DNA of 64,000 bases. It comes from Glandiceps talaboti. Lineage: Eukaryota; Hemichordata; Enteropneusta; Spengelidae. The notes beneath the pieces are model-generated. The model was not told where the DNA came from. It worked only from the letters and a program-made list of their open reading frames with translations, and did not search any database. The position numbers and the translations under genes were made by a program. The stretch is from positions 18,115,771-18,179,770 of the forward strand of contig NC_135558.1 of the NCBI RefSeq assembly GCF_964340395.1, in the 5' to 3' direction. Shown here in pieces: positions 30,526-42,989 of this stretch; within the stretch, counting starts at the first letter, position 1, and every line of letters begins with the position of its first letter.

Positions 30526-33500
30526 CATGCATCTACAGGCCTGTACACTATCAACACAATGCACCCATCTTTATACTTCCTCAAATGGTACACAGGTCTG
30601 TACACTATCGAAACAATGCACAGTTCTATATACGCCCTCAAAAGTATATACAGGCATATACATTATCAAAACAATGCACAGTTCTATATACTCCCTCAAA
30701 AGTATAGACATGTCTGTACACTATCAAAACAATGCACACTTCTATATACTCCCTCAAAAGTATAGACAGGTCTGTACACTATCAAAACAATGCACAATTC
30801 TATATACTTCCTCAAAAGTATATACAGGCCTGTACACTATCAAAACAATGCACAGTTCCATATACCCCCTCAAAAGTATATACAGGCCTGTACACTATCA
30901 AAACAATGCACAGTTCTATATACGCCCTCAAAAGTATATATAGGCATATACATTATCAAAACAATGCACAGTTCTATATACTCCCTCAAAAGTATATACA
31001 GGTATGAACACTATCAAAATGATGCACACTTCTATATACGCCCTCAAAAGTATATACAGGCCTGTACACTATCAAAACAATGCACAGTTCCATATACCCC
31101 CTCAAAAGTATATACAGGCATGTACACTATCGAAACAGTGCACATTTCTATATACTTAAAGGTATATACAGGCATGTACACTATCAAAACAATGCACAGT
31201 TCTATATACTCCCTCAAAAGTATATACAGGCATGTACACTATCAAAACAATGCACACTTCTATATACCCCCTCAAAAGTATATACAGGTCTGTACACTAT
31301 CAAAACAATGCAAAGTTCTATATACTCCCTCAAAAGTATATACAGGCATGTACACTATCAAAACAATGCACACTTCTATATACCCCCTCAAAAGTATATA
31401 CAGGCATGTACACTATCATAACAATGCACAGTTCTATATACGCCCTCAAAAGTATAGACATGTCTGTACACTATCAAAACAATGCACACTTCTATATACT
31501 CCCTCAAAAGTATAGACAGGTCTGTACACTATCAAAACAATGCACAATTCTATATACTTCCTCAAAAGTATATACAGGCCTGTACACTATCAAAACAATG
31601 CACAGTTCCATATACCCCCTCAAAAGTATATACAGGCCTGTACACTATCAAAACAATGCACAGTTCTATATACGCCCTCAAAAGTATATATAGGCATATA
31701 CATTATCAAAACAATGCACAGTTCTATATACTCCCTCAAAAGTATATACAGGTATGAACACTATCAAAATGATGCACACTTCTATATACGCCCTCAAAAG
31801 TATATACAGGCCTGTACACTATCAAAACAATGCACAGTTCCATATACCCCCTCAAAAGTATATACAGGCATGTACACTATCGAAACAGTGCACATTTCTA
31901 TATACTTAAAGGTATATACAGGCATGTACACTATCAAAACAATGCACAGTTCTATATACTCCCTCAAAAGTATATACAGGCATGTACACTATCAAAACAA
32001 TGCACACTTCTATATACCCCCTCAAAAGTATATACAGGTCTGTACACTATCAAAACAATGCAAAGTTCTATATACTCCCTCAAAAGTATATACAGGCATG
32101 TACACTATCAAAACAATGCACACTTCTATATACCCCCTCAAAAGTATATACAGGCATGTACACTATCATAACAATGCACAGTTCTATATACGCCCTCAAA
32201 AGTATATACAGGTCTGTACACTATCAAAACAATGCAAAGTTCTATATACTCCCTCAAAAGTATATACAGGCATGTACACTATCATAACAATGCACAGTTC
32301 TATATACGCCCTCAAAAGTATATACAGGTCTGTACACTATCAAAACAATGCAAAGTTCTATATACTCCCTCAAAAGTATATACAGGCATGTACACACTAA
32401 GAACAATTCCACCTTTCTATCTGTTCCCAGAAAAGTATATACAGGTCTGAACACTCTCAAAACGATGCACACTTCTATATACTACCTCAAAAGTATATAC
32501 AGGCATGTACACTATCATAACAATGCACAGTTCTATATACGCCCTCAAAAGTATATACAGGTCTGTACACTATCAAAACAATGCAAAGTTCTATATACTC
32601 CCTCAAAAGTATATACAGGCATGTACACACTAAGAACAATTCCACCTTTCTATCTGTTCCCAGAAAAGTATATACAGGTCTGAACACTCTCAAAACGATG
32701 CACACTTCTATATACTACCACAAAAGTATATACAGGCCTGTACACTATAAAAACAATGCACGGTTCTACATACTCCCTCAAAAGTATATACAGGCATGTA
32801 CACTATCAAAACAATGCACACTTCTATATACCCCCTCAAAAGTATATACAGGCATGTACACTATCATAACAATGCACCATTCTATATACTTCCCCAAAAG
32901 TATATACAGGTCTGTACACTATCAAAACAATGCAAAGTTCTATATACTTCCTCAAAAGCATATACAGGACTGTACACTATCGAAACAGTGCACGCTTATA
33001 TCTACTCAAAGGTAGATACAGGCATGTACACTACCAAAACAGAGCACACTTCTATATACTACCTCAAAAGCATATACAGGTCTGAACACTATCAAAACGA
33101 TGCACACTTCTATATACCCCCTCAAACGTATATACAGGCATTTACACTATCAAAACAGTGCACCATTCTATATACTCCATCAAAAGTATATACAGGCCTG
33201 TACACTATCAAAACAATGCACAGTTCTATACTCCCTCAAAAGTATATACAGGCATGTACATTGTCAAAACAATGCACAGATCTATATACTCCATCAAAAG
33301 TATATACAGGTCTGTACACTATGAAAACAATGCATAGTTGTATATTCTCAATCAAAAGTATATACAGGCCTGTACACTGTCAAATAATGCACCCATTTTT
33401 ATACTCCCAGAAAAGTATATACAGGCCTGTACACTATCAGAACAATGTACACTCTTATCTACTCGCGGAAAAGTATATACAGGCCTGCACACTATCAAAA

Positions 33501-33539
33501 CAATGCACACATCTATATACTTCTTCAAAAGTATACACA
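30526..33539. repeat. 58-bp minisatellite array, unit 5, with higher-order repeats
   Basis: About 52 monomers. Two tandem higher-order blocks of 750 bp (about 30,700-31,450 and 31,450-32,200; 13 monomers) are virtually identical. A 233-bp block of four monomers containing the CTAAGAACAATTCCA form is duplicated at about 32,254-32,486 and 32,487-32,719. Near 33,401-33,420 the array has the uninterrupted monomer that carries the LINE in units 3 and 4. Confidence 0.95.
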
Positions 33540-34072
33540 TTTGACCAATGTATACGAAAAAGCCGTATTGGTCTTAGACACAACATAGCAAGGTAAATGA
33601 TTTGACCAAATGTACAAAATACGGTGTCAGTTTTCAACTTTCAAAGGTGCAAATAATTTGACCAAGTTTTCTTCACATTCACATCTCTGCTTGGGAGTTC
33701 TTCTTTACGAAACCGAAATAGGGCCTATATCTAAAGTAAAACTTTCACATACGGGCCTACTATTTACAGATAGACTACTTAGTACTTAGCACAAGATAAT
33801 CAATCAATTGATCAATACATTTATGATATATTCTGTTCAGTAGCGATGCCCAGAATAACTTTTTGAATACCGTAATGAAGTAATCTCGCGCGCACGATAT
33901 TCGACGAGATCTTATCTTAACCTGAGACGTTCGAACGCGTCTCCGTCTATGTCGCAATCGTTCGGACGTTCTTCACATGATCGAATTCCCAAACATTAAC
34001 GCAGACGGTCTGTTAGACGTAGACTGACGTGCTTGCGGCTTTTGCTCTTGCTGTATCTATGAAGAAATAATC
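33540..34072 (+). promoter_or_regulatory. Conserved tail and upstream block before copy 6
   Basis: As before the other copies. It differs by an ATCTTATCTTAACC duplication near 33,908 and one CpG lost at 33,949. Confidence 0.5.
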
Positions 34073-36116
34073 ATGTTGTCGAGTATTGAGACATTCCTTT
34101 GCACACCTGGATTGGTATCTAGGAGAGTATATCAAGGTAAGATATAAAGTTTTTGCGATGTTTATCAAGAGTTTGGTTTCGATGATTGGACCACTGAGTT
34201 GCTTGTTGTATCTGGCAATGCTAGTTAATGCAACACTTACAACGAACTATGTTAAATTTTGTTTCAATTCTTGTGTGTCTACGTACCATGCCAAAAATAA
34301 GTATATAGAGGGTACAACAACGCAACACATTTATACGGTCAACATGTCACGCTCTTACTTGAAAAAAGCTAAGACCACTAAATTCTTTTAGTGGTCTGAT
34401 GTTTCCATGAAATCCCGGACGCTCTCTGTCCACGGTTTGGGATCGACTAACACCTTTTAACAGTAAGCTTTTCTAAAGCAGTAATAAGGTAACTGTGTCT
34501 AAATATAGTGACTCGTTCTTGTTTCCATAGCAACAAGTGTCAAATTAAGTAGGATATTCGACGTATAAAGTCAAGTTTCATTCTTTTACAAATTTCCATC
34601 TGTGGATATAATAAAACATATTGTAACCTTGACGCTTAGTGCTGATTGCATCCTTGTCTTCAGGCATATATGAACCAATATCAAGACAATAATATATATT
34701 ATTTTGCTTTGTTTTTCTCTAAAGTACCATTTTATATATTGTTTATGGTTATTCTCAAAATAAAAGCTATCATAATATTAACGAACGAGATAAAAAAGCC
34801 CAACATTACTAAAACAGCACACGACAATATTAATAAGAATTACTAATTATTCTCTTTTTAATCTAGAAAATAGAGAGAGAAGTTTACGAAATGAAGCAAA
34901 CGAAGTAAGAAGGTTAAGGAAAGAAGTTGAACGAAGGGAAAAGGAAGTTGAAGATATGAAAGACACCATGCGGCGAGAAGTAGAGATAAGACGAAGAAAG
35001 ATTGAAGAAGAAAGGCAGAGATTTGAAAAGGAGTTGCTAAAGTTAGAGGGAAAAGAGACGATGTTGACAGCGAGCAAGCGAGAAGTAGAGCAGAGAGAAG
35101 GACAGATTGAAAAAGAAAGAGAGAGATTGGAAAAGGATATTCTAAAGTTAGTGGTAAGAGAGAGGGTGTTAGCAGATAGAGAGGGAATAGTAGATAGAAG
35201 AGAAGGAAATATTGAAGAAGCAAGACAGAGATTCGAAATTGAAAGATTAAGGTTAGCGGGAAGCGAGACGGTGTTGGCAGCGAGGAAGCGAGAAGTAGAG
35301 CAGAGAGAAGGAAAGTTTGAAGAGGAAAGACAGAGAATGGAAAAGGAGATATTGATTTTAGCGAAAAGAGAGACGGTGTTGACAGATAGAACGCGGGAAG
35401 TAGAGCAAAGAGAACGAAAGATTGAAGAAGAAAGAGAGAGAACGGAAAAGGGGATATTACAGTTAGCAGGAAGAGAGGCAGTGTTGACAGACAGAGAAGT
35501 AGCAGTTGCGAAGAGAGAAGAAGAGATTGAAGAATTGAGACAGAGAATGGAAAAGGAGAGACTAAAGTTTGAAAGAAGAGAGATGGTGTTGAGAGATAGA
35601 GAATTAGTAGTTGAGAAGGGAGAAGGAAAGATTAAAGAAGAAAGACAGAGAATGGAAAAAGAGGTATTACAGTTAGCTGGAAGAGAGACAGTGTTAGCAG
35701 TTAGAGAGGTAGAAGTCGAGAAAAGAGAAAGAAATATTGAAGAAGAAAGACGGATAATTGAGAAGGAGATACTAAAGATAAAGATAAGAGAGACGGTGAT
35801 GGGAGACAGAGAACGGGAAGTTGAGAAGAGAGAAGGAAAGCTTGAAGAAGAAAGACAGAGAATTGCTCGTGATAATGAAATTGAAATGATGTCAAAAATT
35901 GAATTTGTAGAAGAAAGAGAAATTGCACTACACAGACGAGAAGCTCATGTTTATTTTAATGAGTGTCTCTTGAGATCAAGAGAAAGTGAACTGCTGCAGT
36001 GGTTCTATCGAATGAAGGCAAAGTATGGTTGCCAAGAAGTATGTAAACAACAATGTGAGGAAAAAGTGGAAGAAAATGTTTGGATACCGGTCAGTTTAAA
36101 CAAGTTTGAAAAATAA
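34073..36116 (+). CDS. Coiled-coil repeat protein, copy 6 (short form)
   Basis: Exons 34,073-34,136 and 34,867-36,116 give 437 residues with eight 35-residue repeats. This copy has many private replacements, mostly charge changes or swaps within the heptads: ARQRFEI for ERQRFEI, ILAKRETV, EKGILQL, RREMVLRD, KIKIRETV and EENVWIP. The frame is nevertheless fully open, which suggests constraint on coding capacity but not on exact sequence. Confidence 0.72.
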
Positions 36117-36238
36117 AATATTGGTTTAATTATAAATGAAAAACTAGTGTCGTTTTCAATTGTGTAAGTTTTTACTTTTTTGTGATTCAACTGTATGATG
36201 ACAATAATTTATGTGTGGGTGTGTGTGGGTGTGTTTGA

Positions 36239-36239
<1 letters not shown>

Positions 36240-36297
<58 letters not shown>

Positions 36298-36305
36298 CGT
36301 CTGAC

Positions 36306-36346
<41 letters not shown>

Positions 36347-36389
36347 GCCTGTCTGTCTGTCTGTCTGTCTGTCTGTGTGCCTGCCTGCC

Positions 36390-36458
<69 letters not shown>

Positions 36459-36476
36459 GCCTGCCTGCCTGCCTGT
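36240..36476. repeat. CTGT microsatellite, unit 6
   Basis: CTGT with CCGTCCGT and several CCTG interruptions, ending in CTGCCTGCC. Confidence 0.95.
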
Positions 36477-36667
36477 GTCTGTGTGTATGTGTGTGTATCT
36501 GTGTGTCCTACCAAAATAACAAGACTTTGATGTGAACAAATAATGTTTTATTAAAAACAATGTAAATAAGTAAAGAAAATCCTAATTTCAAAAAAGGTAG
36601 ATGTATGATCAAAATGAAATTAAAATTAAAAAAAAATGTGAATATCTGTATACAGGTATATTTATTC

Positions 36668-37487
36668 ATGCATCTACAGGCCTGTACACTATCAACACTA
36701 TGCACACTTTTATATACTTCTTCAAAAGTATAGATAGGCCTGTACACTATCAACACAATGCACACTTCTATATACTACCTCAAAAGTATATACAGGTCTG
36801 TACACTATCAAAACAATGCACAGTTCTACATACTCCATCAAAAGTATGTACAGGCCCGTACACTATCAAAACAGTGCCCACTTCTATATACGTCCTCAAA
36901 AGTATATACAGGCCTGTACACTATCAACACTATGCACAGTTCTATATACTACCTCAAAAGCATATACAGGCCTGTACACTATCAAAACAGTGCACATTTC
37001 TATATACTCAAAGGTATATACAGACATGTACACTATCAAAACAATGCAAAGTTCTATATACTGCCTCAAAAGTATATACAGGTCTGTACACTGTCAAAAC
37101 AATGCACAGTTCTACATACTCCTTAAATGTACGTACAGGCCTGTACACTATCAAAAGAATGCACAGTTCTATATACTCCCTCAAAAGTATATACGGGTAT
37201 GTACACTGTCAAAACAATGCATAGTTGTATATTCTCCATCAAAAGTATATACAGGCATGTACACTATCAAAACAATGCACACTTTTATCAACTCACAGAA
37301 AAGTATATACAGGCCTGTACACTGTCAAATAATGCACCCATATTTATACTTCCAGAAAAGTATATACAGGCCTGTACACTGTCAAATAATGCACCAATAT
37401 TTATACTTCCAGAAAAGTATATACAGGCCTGCACACTATCAAAACAATGCACACTTCTATATACTTCTTCAAAAGTATACACATTTA
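36668..37487. repeat. 58-bp minisatellite array, unit 6 (shortest)
   Basis: About 14 heterogeneous monomers, without the homogeneous blocks of the other arrays. The last ones include two copies of the TCAAATAATGCACC variant (about 37,324 and 37,382). Confidence 0.93.
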
Positions 37488-38015
37488 ACCAATTTATACG
37501 AAAAAGCCGTATTGGTCTTAGACACAACATAGCGAGATAAATGGTTTTACCAAATGTACAAAATACGGTGTCAGTTTTCAACTTTCAAAGGTGCAAATAA
37601 TTTGACCAAGTTTTCTTCACATTCACATTCCCTGCTTGGGAGTTCTTCTTCTTTACAAAACCGAAATAGGGCCTATATCTAAAGTAAAACTTTCACATAC
37701 GGGCCTACTATTTACAGATAGACTACTTAATACTTAGCACAAGATAATCAATCAATTGATCAATACATTTATGATATATTCTGTTCAGTAGCGATGCCCG
37801 GAATAACTTTTTGAATACCGTAATGAAGTAATCTCGCGCGCGCGATATTCGACGAGATCTTAACCTGAGACGTTCGAACGCGTCTCCGTCTACGTCGCAA
37901 TCGTTCGGACGTTCTTCACATGATCGAATTCCCAAACATTAACACAGACGGTCTGTTAGACGTAGACTGACGTGCTTGCGGCTTTTGCTCTTGCTGTATC
38001 TATGAAGAAATAATC
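37488..38015 (+). promoter_or_regulatory. Conserved tail and upstream block before copy 7
   Basis: As before the other copies, with the uninterrupted CGCGCGCGCG run near 37,836. Confidence 0.5.
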
Positions 38016-40063
38016 ATGTTGTCGAGTATTGAGACATTCCTTTGCACACCTGGATTGGTATCTAGGAGAGTATATCAAGGTAAGATATAAAGTTTTTGCG
38101 ATGTTTATCAAGAGTTTGGTTTCGATGATTGGACCACTGAGTTGCTTGTTGTATCTGGCAATGCTAGTTAATGCAACACTTACAAAGAACTATGTTAAAT
38201 TTTGTTTCAATTCTTGTGTGTCTACGTTATACGTAACATGCCAAAAATAAGTATATAGAGGGTACAACAACGCAACACATTTATACGGTCAACATGTCAC
38301 GCTCTTACTTGAAAAAAGCTAGGACCACTAAATTCTTTTAGTGGTCTGATGTTTCCATGAAATCCCGGACGCTCTCTGTCCACGGTTTGTGATCGACTAA
38401 CACCTTTTAACAGTAAGCTTTTCTCAACCAGTAATAAGGTAACTGTGTCTAAATATAGTGACTCGTTCTTGTTTCCATAGCAACAAGTGTCAAATTAAGT
38501 AGGATATTCCACGTATAAAGTCAAGTTTCATTCTTTTACAAATTTCCATCTGTGGATATAATAAAACATATTGTAACCTTGACGCGTAGTGCTGATTGCA
38601 TCCTTGTCTTCAGGCATATATGAACCAATATCAAGACAATAATATATATTATTTTGCTTTGTTTTTCTAAAGTACCATTTTATATATTGTTTATGGTTAT
38701 TCTCGAAATAAAACCTATCATAATATTAACGAACGAGATAAAAAGCCGAACATTACTAAAACAGCACACGACAATATTAATAAGAATTACTAATTATTCT
38801 CTTTTTAATCTAGAAAATAGAGAGAGAAGTTTACGAAATGAAGCAAACGAAGTAAGAAGGTTAAGGAAAGAAGTTGAACGAAGGGAAAAGGAAGTTGAAG
38901 ATATGAAAGACACCATGCGGCGAGAAGTAGAGATAAGACGAAGAAAGATTGAAGAAGAAAGGCAAAGATTTGAAAAGGAGTTGCTAAAGTTAGAGGGAAA
39001 AGAGACGATGTTGACAGCGAGCAAGCGAGAAGTAGAGCAGAGAGTAGGAAAGATGGAAGAAGAAAGACAGAGATTGGAAAAGGATATTCTAAAGTTAGCG
39101 GTAAGAGAGAGGGTGTTAGCAGATAGAGAGGGAATAGTAGATAGAAGAGAAGCAAATATTGAAGAAGCAAGACAGAGATTCGAAATTGAAAGATTAAGGT
39201 TAGCGGGAAGCGAGACGGTGTTGGCAGCGAGGAAGCGAGAAGTAGAGCAGAGAGAAGGAAAGTTTGAAGAGGAAAGACAGAGAATGGAAAAGGAGATATT
39301 GATTTTAGCGGAAAGAGAGACGGTGTTGACAGATAGAACGCGGGAAGTAGAGCAAAGAGAACGAAAGATTGAAGAGGAAAGAGAGAGAACGGAAAAGGAG
39401 ATATTACAGTTAGCAGGAAGAGAGACAGTGTTAACAGACAGAGAAGTAGCAGTTGCGAAGAGAGAAGAAGAGATTGAAGAATTGAGACAGAGAATGGAAA
39501 AGGAGATACTAAAGTTTGAAAGAAGAGAGACGGTGTTGAGAGATAGAGAATTAGTAGTTGAGAAGGGAGAAGGGAAGATTAAAGAAGAAAGACAGAGAAT
39601 GGAAAAGGAGGTATTACAGTTAGCTGGAAGAGAGACAGTGTTAACAGTTAGAGAGGTAGAAGTCGAGAAAAGAGAAGGAAATATTGAAGAAGAAAGACGG
39701 ATAATTGAGAAGGAGATACTAAAGATAGAGATAAGAGAGACGGTGATGGGAGACAGAGAACGGGAAGTTGAGAAGAGTGAAGGAAAGCTTGAAGAAATAA
39801 GACAGAGAATTGCTCGTGATAATGAAATTAAAATGATGTCAAAAATTGAATTTGTAGAAGAAAGAGAAATTGCACTACACAGACGAGAAGCTCATGTTTA
39901 TTTTAATGAGTGTCTCTTGAGATCAAGAGAAAGTGAACTGTTGCAGTGGTTCTATCGGATGAAGGCAAGGTATGGTTGTCAAGAAGTATGTAAACAACAA
40001 TGTGAGGAAAACGTGGAAGAAGATGTTTGGATACCGGTCAGTTTGAACAAGTTTGAAAAATAA
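38016..40063 (+). CDS. Coiled-coil repeat protein, copy 7 (short form, last in array)
   Basis: Exons 38,016-38,079 and 38,814-40,063 give 437 residues with eight 35-residue repeats. Private residues include QRVGKMEEE in the first repeat, LEEIRQRIA, NEIKMMSK, KARYG and EENVEEDVW. The frame of exon 2 also happens to be open upstream through the acceptor to an ATG at 38,654. That extension is intron sequence closed by stops in the other copies, so I chose the spliced model. This is the only copy not followed by a minisatellite array. Confidence 0.72.
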
Positions 40064-40185
40064 AATATTGGTTTAATTATAAATGAAAAACTAGTGTCGT
40101 TTTCAATTGTGTAAGTTTTTACTTTTTTGTGATTCAACTGTATGATGACAATAACTTATGTGTGGGTGTGTGTGGGTGTGTTTGA

Positions 40186-40186
<1 letters not shown>

Positions 40187-40233
<47 letters not shown>
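40187..40233. repeat. CTGT microsatellite after copy 7
   Basis: About 12 CTGT repeats, the shortest of the tracts, leading into the unique array-end flank. Confidence 0.93.
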
Positions 40234-40309
40234 GAATGTTGAGGATCGGACATTTTAGCAGATTATTTTTGAGAGTCCTTTTGTCATGAACTTTAAATTT
40301 ACGCAGGTT

Positions 40310-40459
40310 AAAAGAAAAGATTGTTTTAATGATTAATGAAAAACTAGTCTCGTTTTAAATTGTGTAAGTTGTACATGTTTTTTTTTTTGTAATTCAAAAG
40401 TATGACAAAAACTTATGCGTGTGTAAGTGGATAGGTCTGTCTGTCTGTCTGTCTATCTA

Positions 40460-40515
<56 letters not shown>

Positions 40516-40520
40516 AATGT
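40310..40520 (+). pseudogene. Decayed 3' end of an eighth coiled-coil gene copy
   Basis: This segment repeats the stop-proximal sequence and 3' flank of the gene in degenerate form: AATGAAAAACTAGT, a CGTTTTAAATTGTGTAAG counterpart, an AATTCAAAAGTATGA counterpart, and a second CTGT tract at 40,436-40,511. TTTGAATGTTGAAGATC follows, matching the sequence after the first tract. No coding part of the coiled coil remains. It is the most diverged trace of the family here. Confidence 0.7.
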
Positions 40521-41070
40521 TGAAGATCTGACACTTTCCAAAGCTTCATATTTAGCAGATTATATTTGAGAGTCCTTTTCACATGGACTTTAAATGGACG
40601 AAGGCTTCAAATCGACTCTGCAAACATACATGTAATAGATAAAATAATGTCTGTTTTTGCCCATGGTTTTGAAAACATTTTAGTAATAAGCCAGGGTAAC
40701 CTTTCCCCGCTGTCGTAAAATGGTATTGTTCTATCATTGCCGTAAAGAGGTGTAGTGGTTTCACGACTATGGCTGTGAATCCTAGGGATGCGTGAAGAAG
40801 GCTTGCCCTTTCCTATGTACCTTGAAACTACGTGGATACATTTTTGTTGAAAAATCAACAACATTAAACAACTGTTCCTTGCCAGAAAAAAAGTTCAGGA
40901 TTATCAGGCTTTGGTATTAGGTTGCCAAAGAATTGTGTTCGCGTTTCCGACATTTACCAAAGCAGTATTTTGACCACCAGACTTTCGTTTCGTTGACCAG
41001 CGCATAGGGCAAAGTTCACACCTTGTAAAATTTCAAGTGATAAACATTTGACGAACTATGACACGGCATC
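40521..41070. other. Array-end flank
   Basis: Non-coding sequence beyond the last unit, homologous to 8541-8990. The copy here holds an extra 100 bp at 40,618-40,715. No gene is seen. Confidence 0.7.
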
Positions 41071-41072
41071 AG

Positions 41073-41744
41073 ATAGTCCTGCTTGCAGAAGAACGGGGCA
41101 CTCAGACTTAGAGGTTAGTTATGCTTATGAAAACAAACAAACAAACAAACAAACAAACAAATAAGCAAACAAACAAACACACACACACACACACACAAAA
41201 TGAGTAAATAAACCGGCAAACAACAAATAGATATTATATAAATAAATAAATACTGACAAACATCAACAGAGAGTTATTACAAATCATTATCAACTACAAG
41301 AATTACTATACCTATATGCGAAATGGTTATCGGTATTTATTTATTTATTTATTTATTTGTTTGTTTTCGTAAACATAACTAACTAATAAGCCCGAGTGCC
41401 CTGTGGCAGAAGGAGCATTCTCGTAAACCAGGGCTGGTATTTCTTCCGCGACACTGCCTTTTGGCGGTGCGTCTTGAAGGTGCCGTAAAAGAGGCTAAGG
41501 TTTACGACGATGAGAAGGAATGATAACGCACTGAGGTTCCGACTGTTTGCATAGCCTAGATTCTGTGCTCTTCGTTGATTTGCTATTACAATTTGTACAG
41601 CAACGAGCATAGAATCTAGTAGGCTAACTGTGATTGTACATTGTCTCTGCAGTCAGAAATGAGTCCCATCTAATCACTCCTTCCTGGCTTACTCGGGCCA
41701 TGTTAATAGTTTTGTATCTATACTTCGTCTGTAAGCAGGACTAT
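41073..41744. mobile_element. Foldback element with nested inverted repeats
   Basis: The outer ends ATAGTCCTGCTTGCAGA (41,073) and its inverted counterpart (to 41,744) agree over about 20 bp. A second, longer inverted pair lies inside: GGGCACTCAGACTTAG to GAAAACAAAC (41,096-41,140) against 41,354-41,412. Between the inner arms are AAAC, CA, AAAT and ATTT microsatellites. No transposase is present. It is a likely non-autonomous DNA element. Its left end coincides with the point where homology to unit 2 ends. Confidence 0.55.
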
Positions 41745-42785
41745 AGTCTCAACCAAATTATGTTATCACTTTCACTGAAAGCATAAAATTTATCATCAGA
41801 TAAACTCGGATAAATACTGTCGAGTCTAAACAGTTAATTACGTTTATTTGTTGTAAAACACCGGTAAATATTACGATGATAAAATTTGTCATAAAGTCCT
41901 CTCAAATAATGTACCAGCATGATGAAAACACAATAGCAATATCGTAAACCATTTATCCTGGCATCAATATTTTTTAGATATTAAATGGTAAGCCAAGCGT
42001 TCCCTGATACTTCTATGTATTCTCATGAAAAATAGAAGCCATTGATTATTCAAGGTAGTATGATAGGGATGAAGCCTTTTTCCATGGGTAATCAAATTGG
42101 TGATGGATAATGACATGTTTACGATGACGGTGATGACGTATTGCAAATGACGTCACCATTATTGATATATTTAGGAGTTCGTCATACAAAACTGTGCATG
42201 ACGAATATTCAGATTAAATTATGCGACACGTACAAAAATTAACAGTACGTCATGGATAGAACACACGTCAAGATAGGAAAAAAAAGCAGTTTTAATTTAC
42301 TAAATAAATTTTAACAAGAGTTGGCATAGTACAGAGAGGGGCACACATGAACATACATATTTTATACCATAAGAAACCATGAATGTGTACCAGTTCTATA
42401 TGACTTCACATTAACCCATAGAAGCATGAATACATTCATACAAGTCATACACTTCACAATCATTTTACATATCACATGACAATAAACACTTGGAGACATA
42501 CAAGATTATTTTTTCTAGAAATTTAATCACGTCAAACAGTGATGCCATTCTATATTACATACATAGTCACGCTTTCCATCCTAATGTATATACATTGGTT
42601 TGTCCCATCACTTAGCTCACTATTGAAGAATGGTCCATTCTTGTATCAAAATAGGGGACTGAAGTGAGGGCATCATACTCTTCCAAAATGTCGAGCTCTA
42701 AGGACTGTCTCTGATTTTCATAGAAGCTGAACAAAAACACAATTTCTTGATACACATACATGTTCAAGACAAAAGTAGGACTTCA
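41745..42785. other. Intergenic, nothing recognised
   Basis: AT-rich sequence downstream of MRPS2. Only short open frames without family resemblance are present. Confidence 0.5.
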
Positions 42786-42791
42786 TTTATT
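42786..42791 (-). terminator. Poly(A) signal candidate for MRPS2
   Basis: AATAAA on the minus strand, about 200 bp after the MRPS2 stop codon, at a normal 3' UTR distance. Confidence 0.5.
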
Positions 42792-42989
42792 GTCCTCTAT
42801 TTTGCATTGGTCTAATTTGGTCTCATTATGTAAGGTATGATAAACATACATAGAACTACTTGCCTTTGGTCTTTGTACTGTTTGATACATTTTAATGTTA
42901 AATGACCTGAAATCCTTTTCCGTACAGGAATAGTTTTGCCTTTTCAGCATATGTTTTGTTCTGAGACAGTTCCCCAATATCCTTCAGTT

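Noticed and set aside
34086-34391. 101-codon frame overlapping exon 1 of copy 6
   Set aside because: It is in a different frame from the spliced exon 1 and runs through the donor into the intron. The same frame breaks in several other copies.
38654-38813. N-terminal extension of copy 7 from an ATG at 38,654
   Set aside because: It translates intron sequence through the conserved splice acceptor. Stops close this frame in the other copies.
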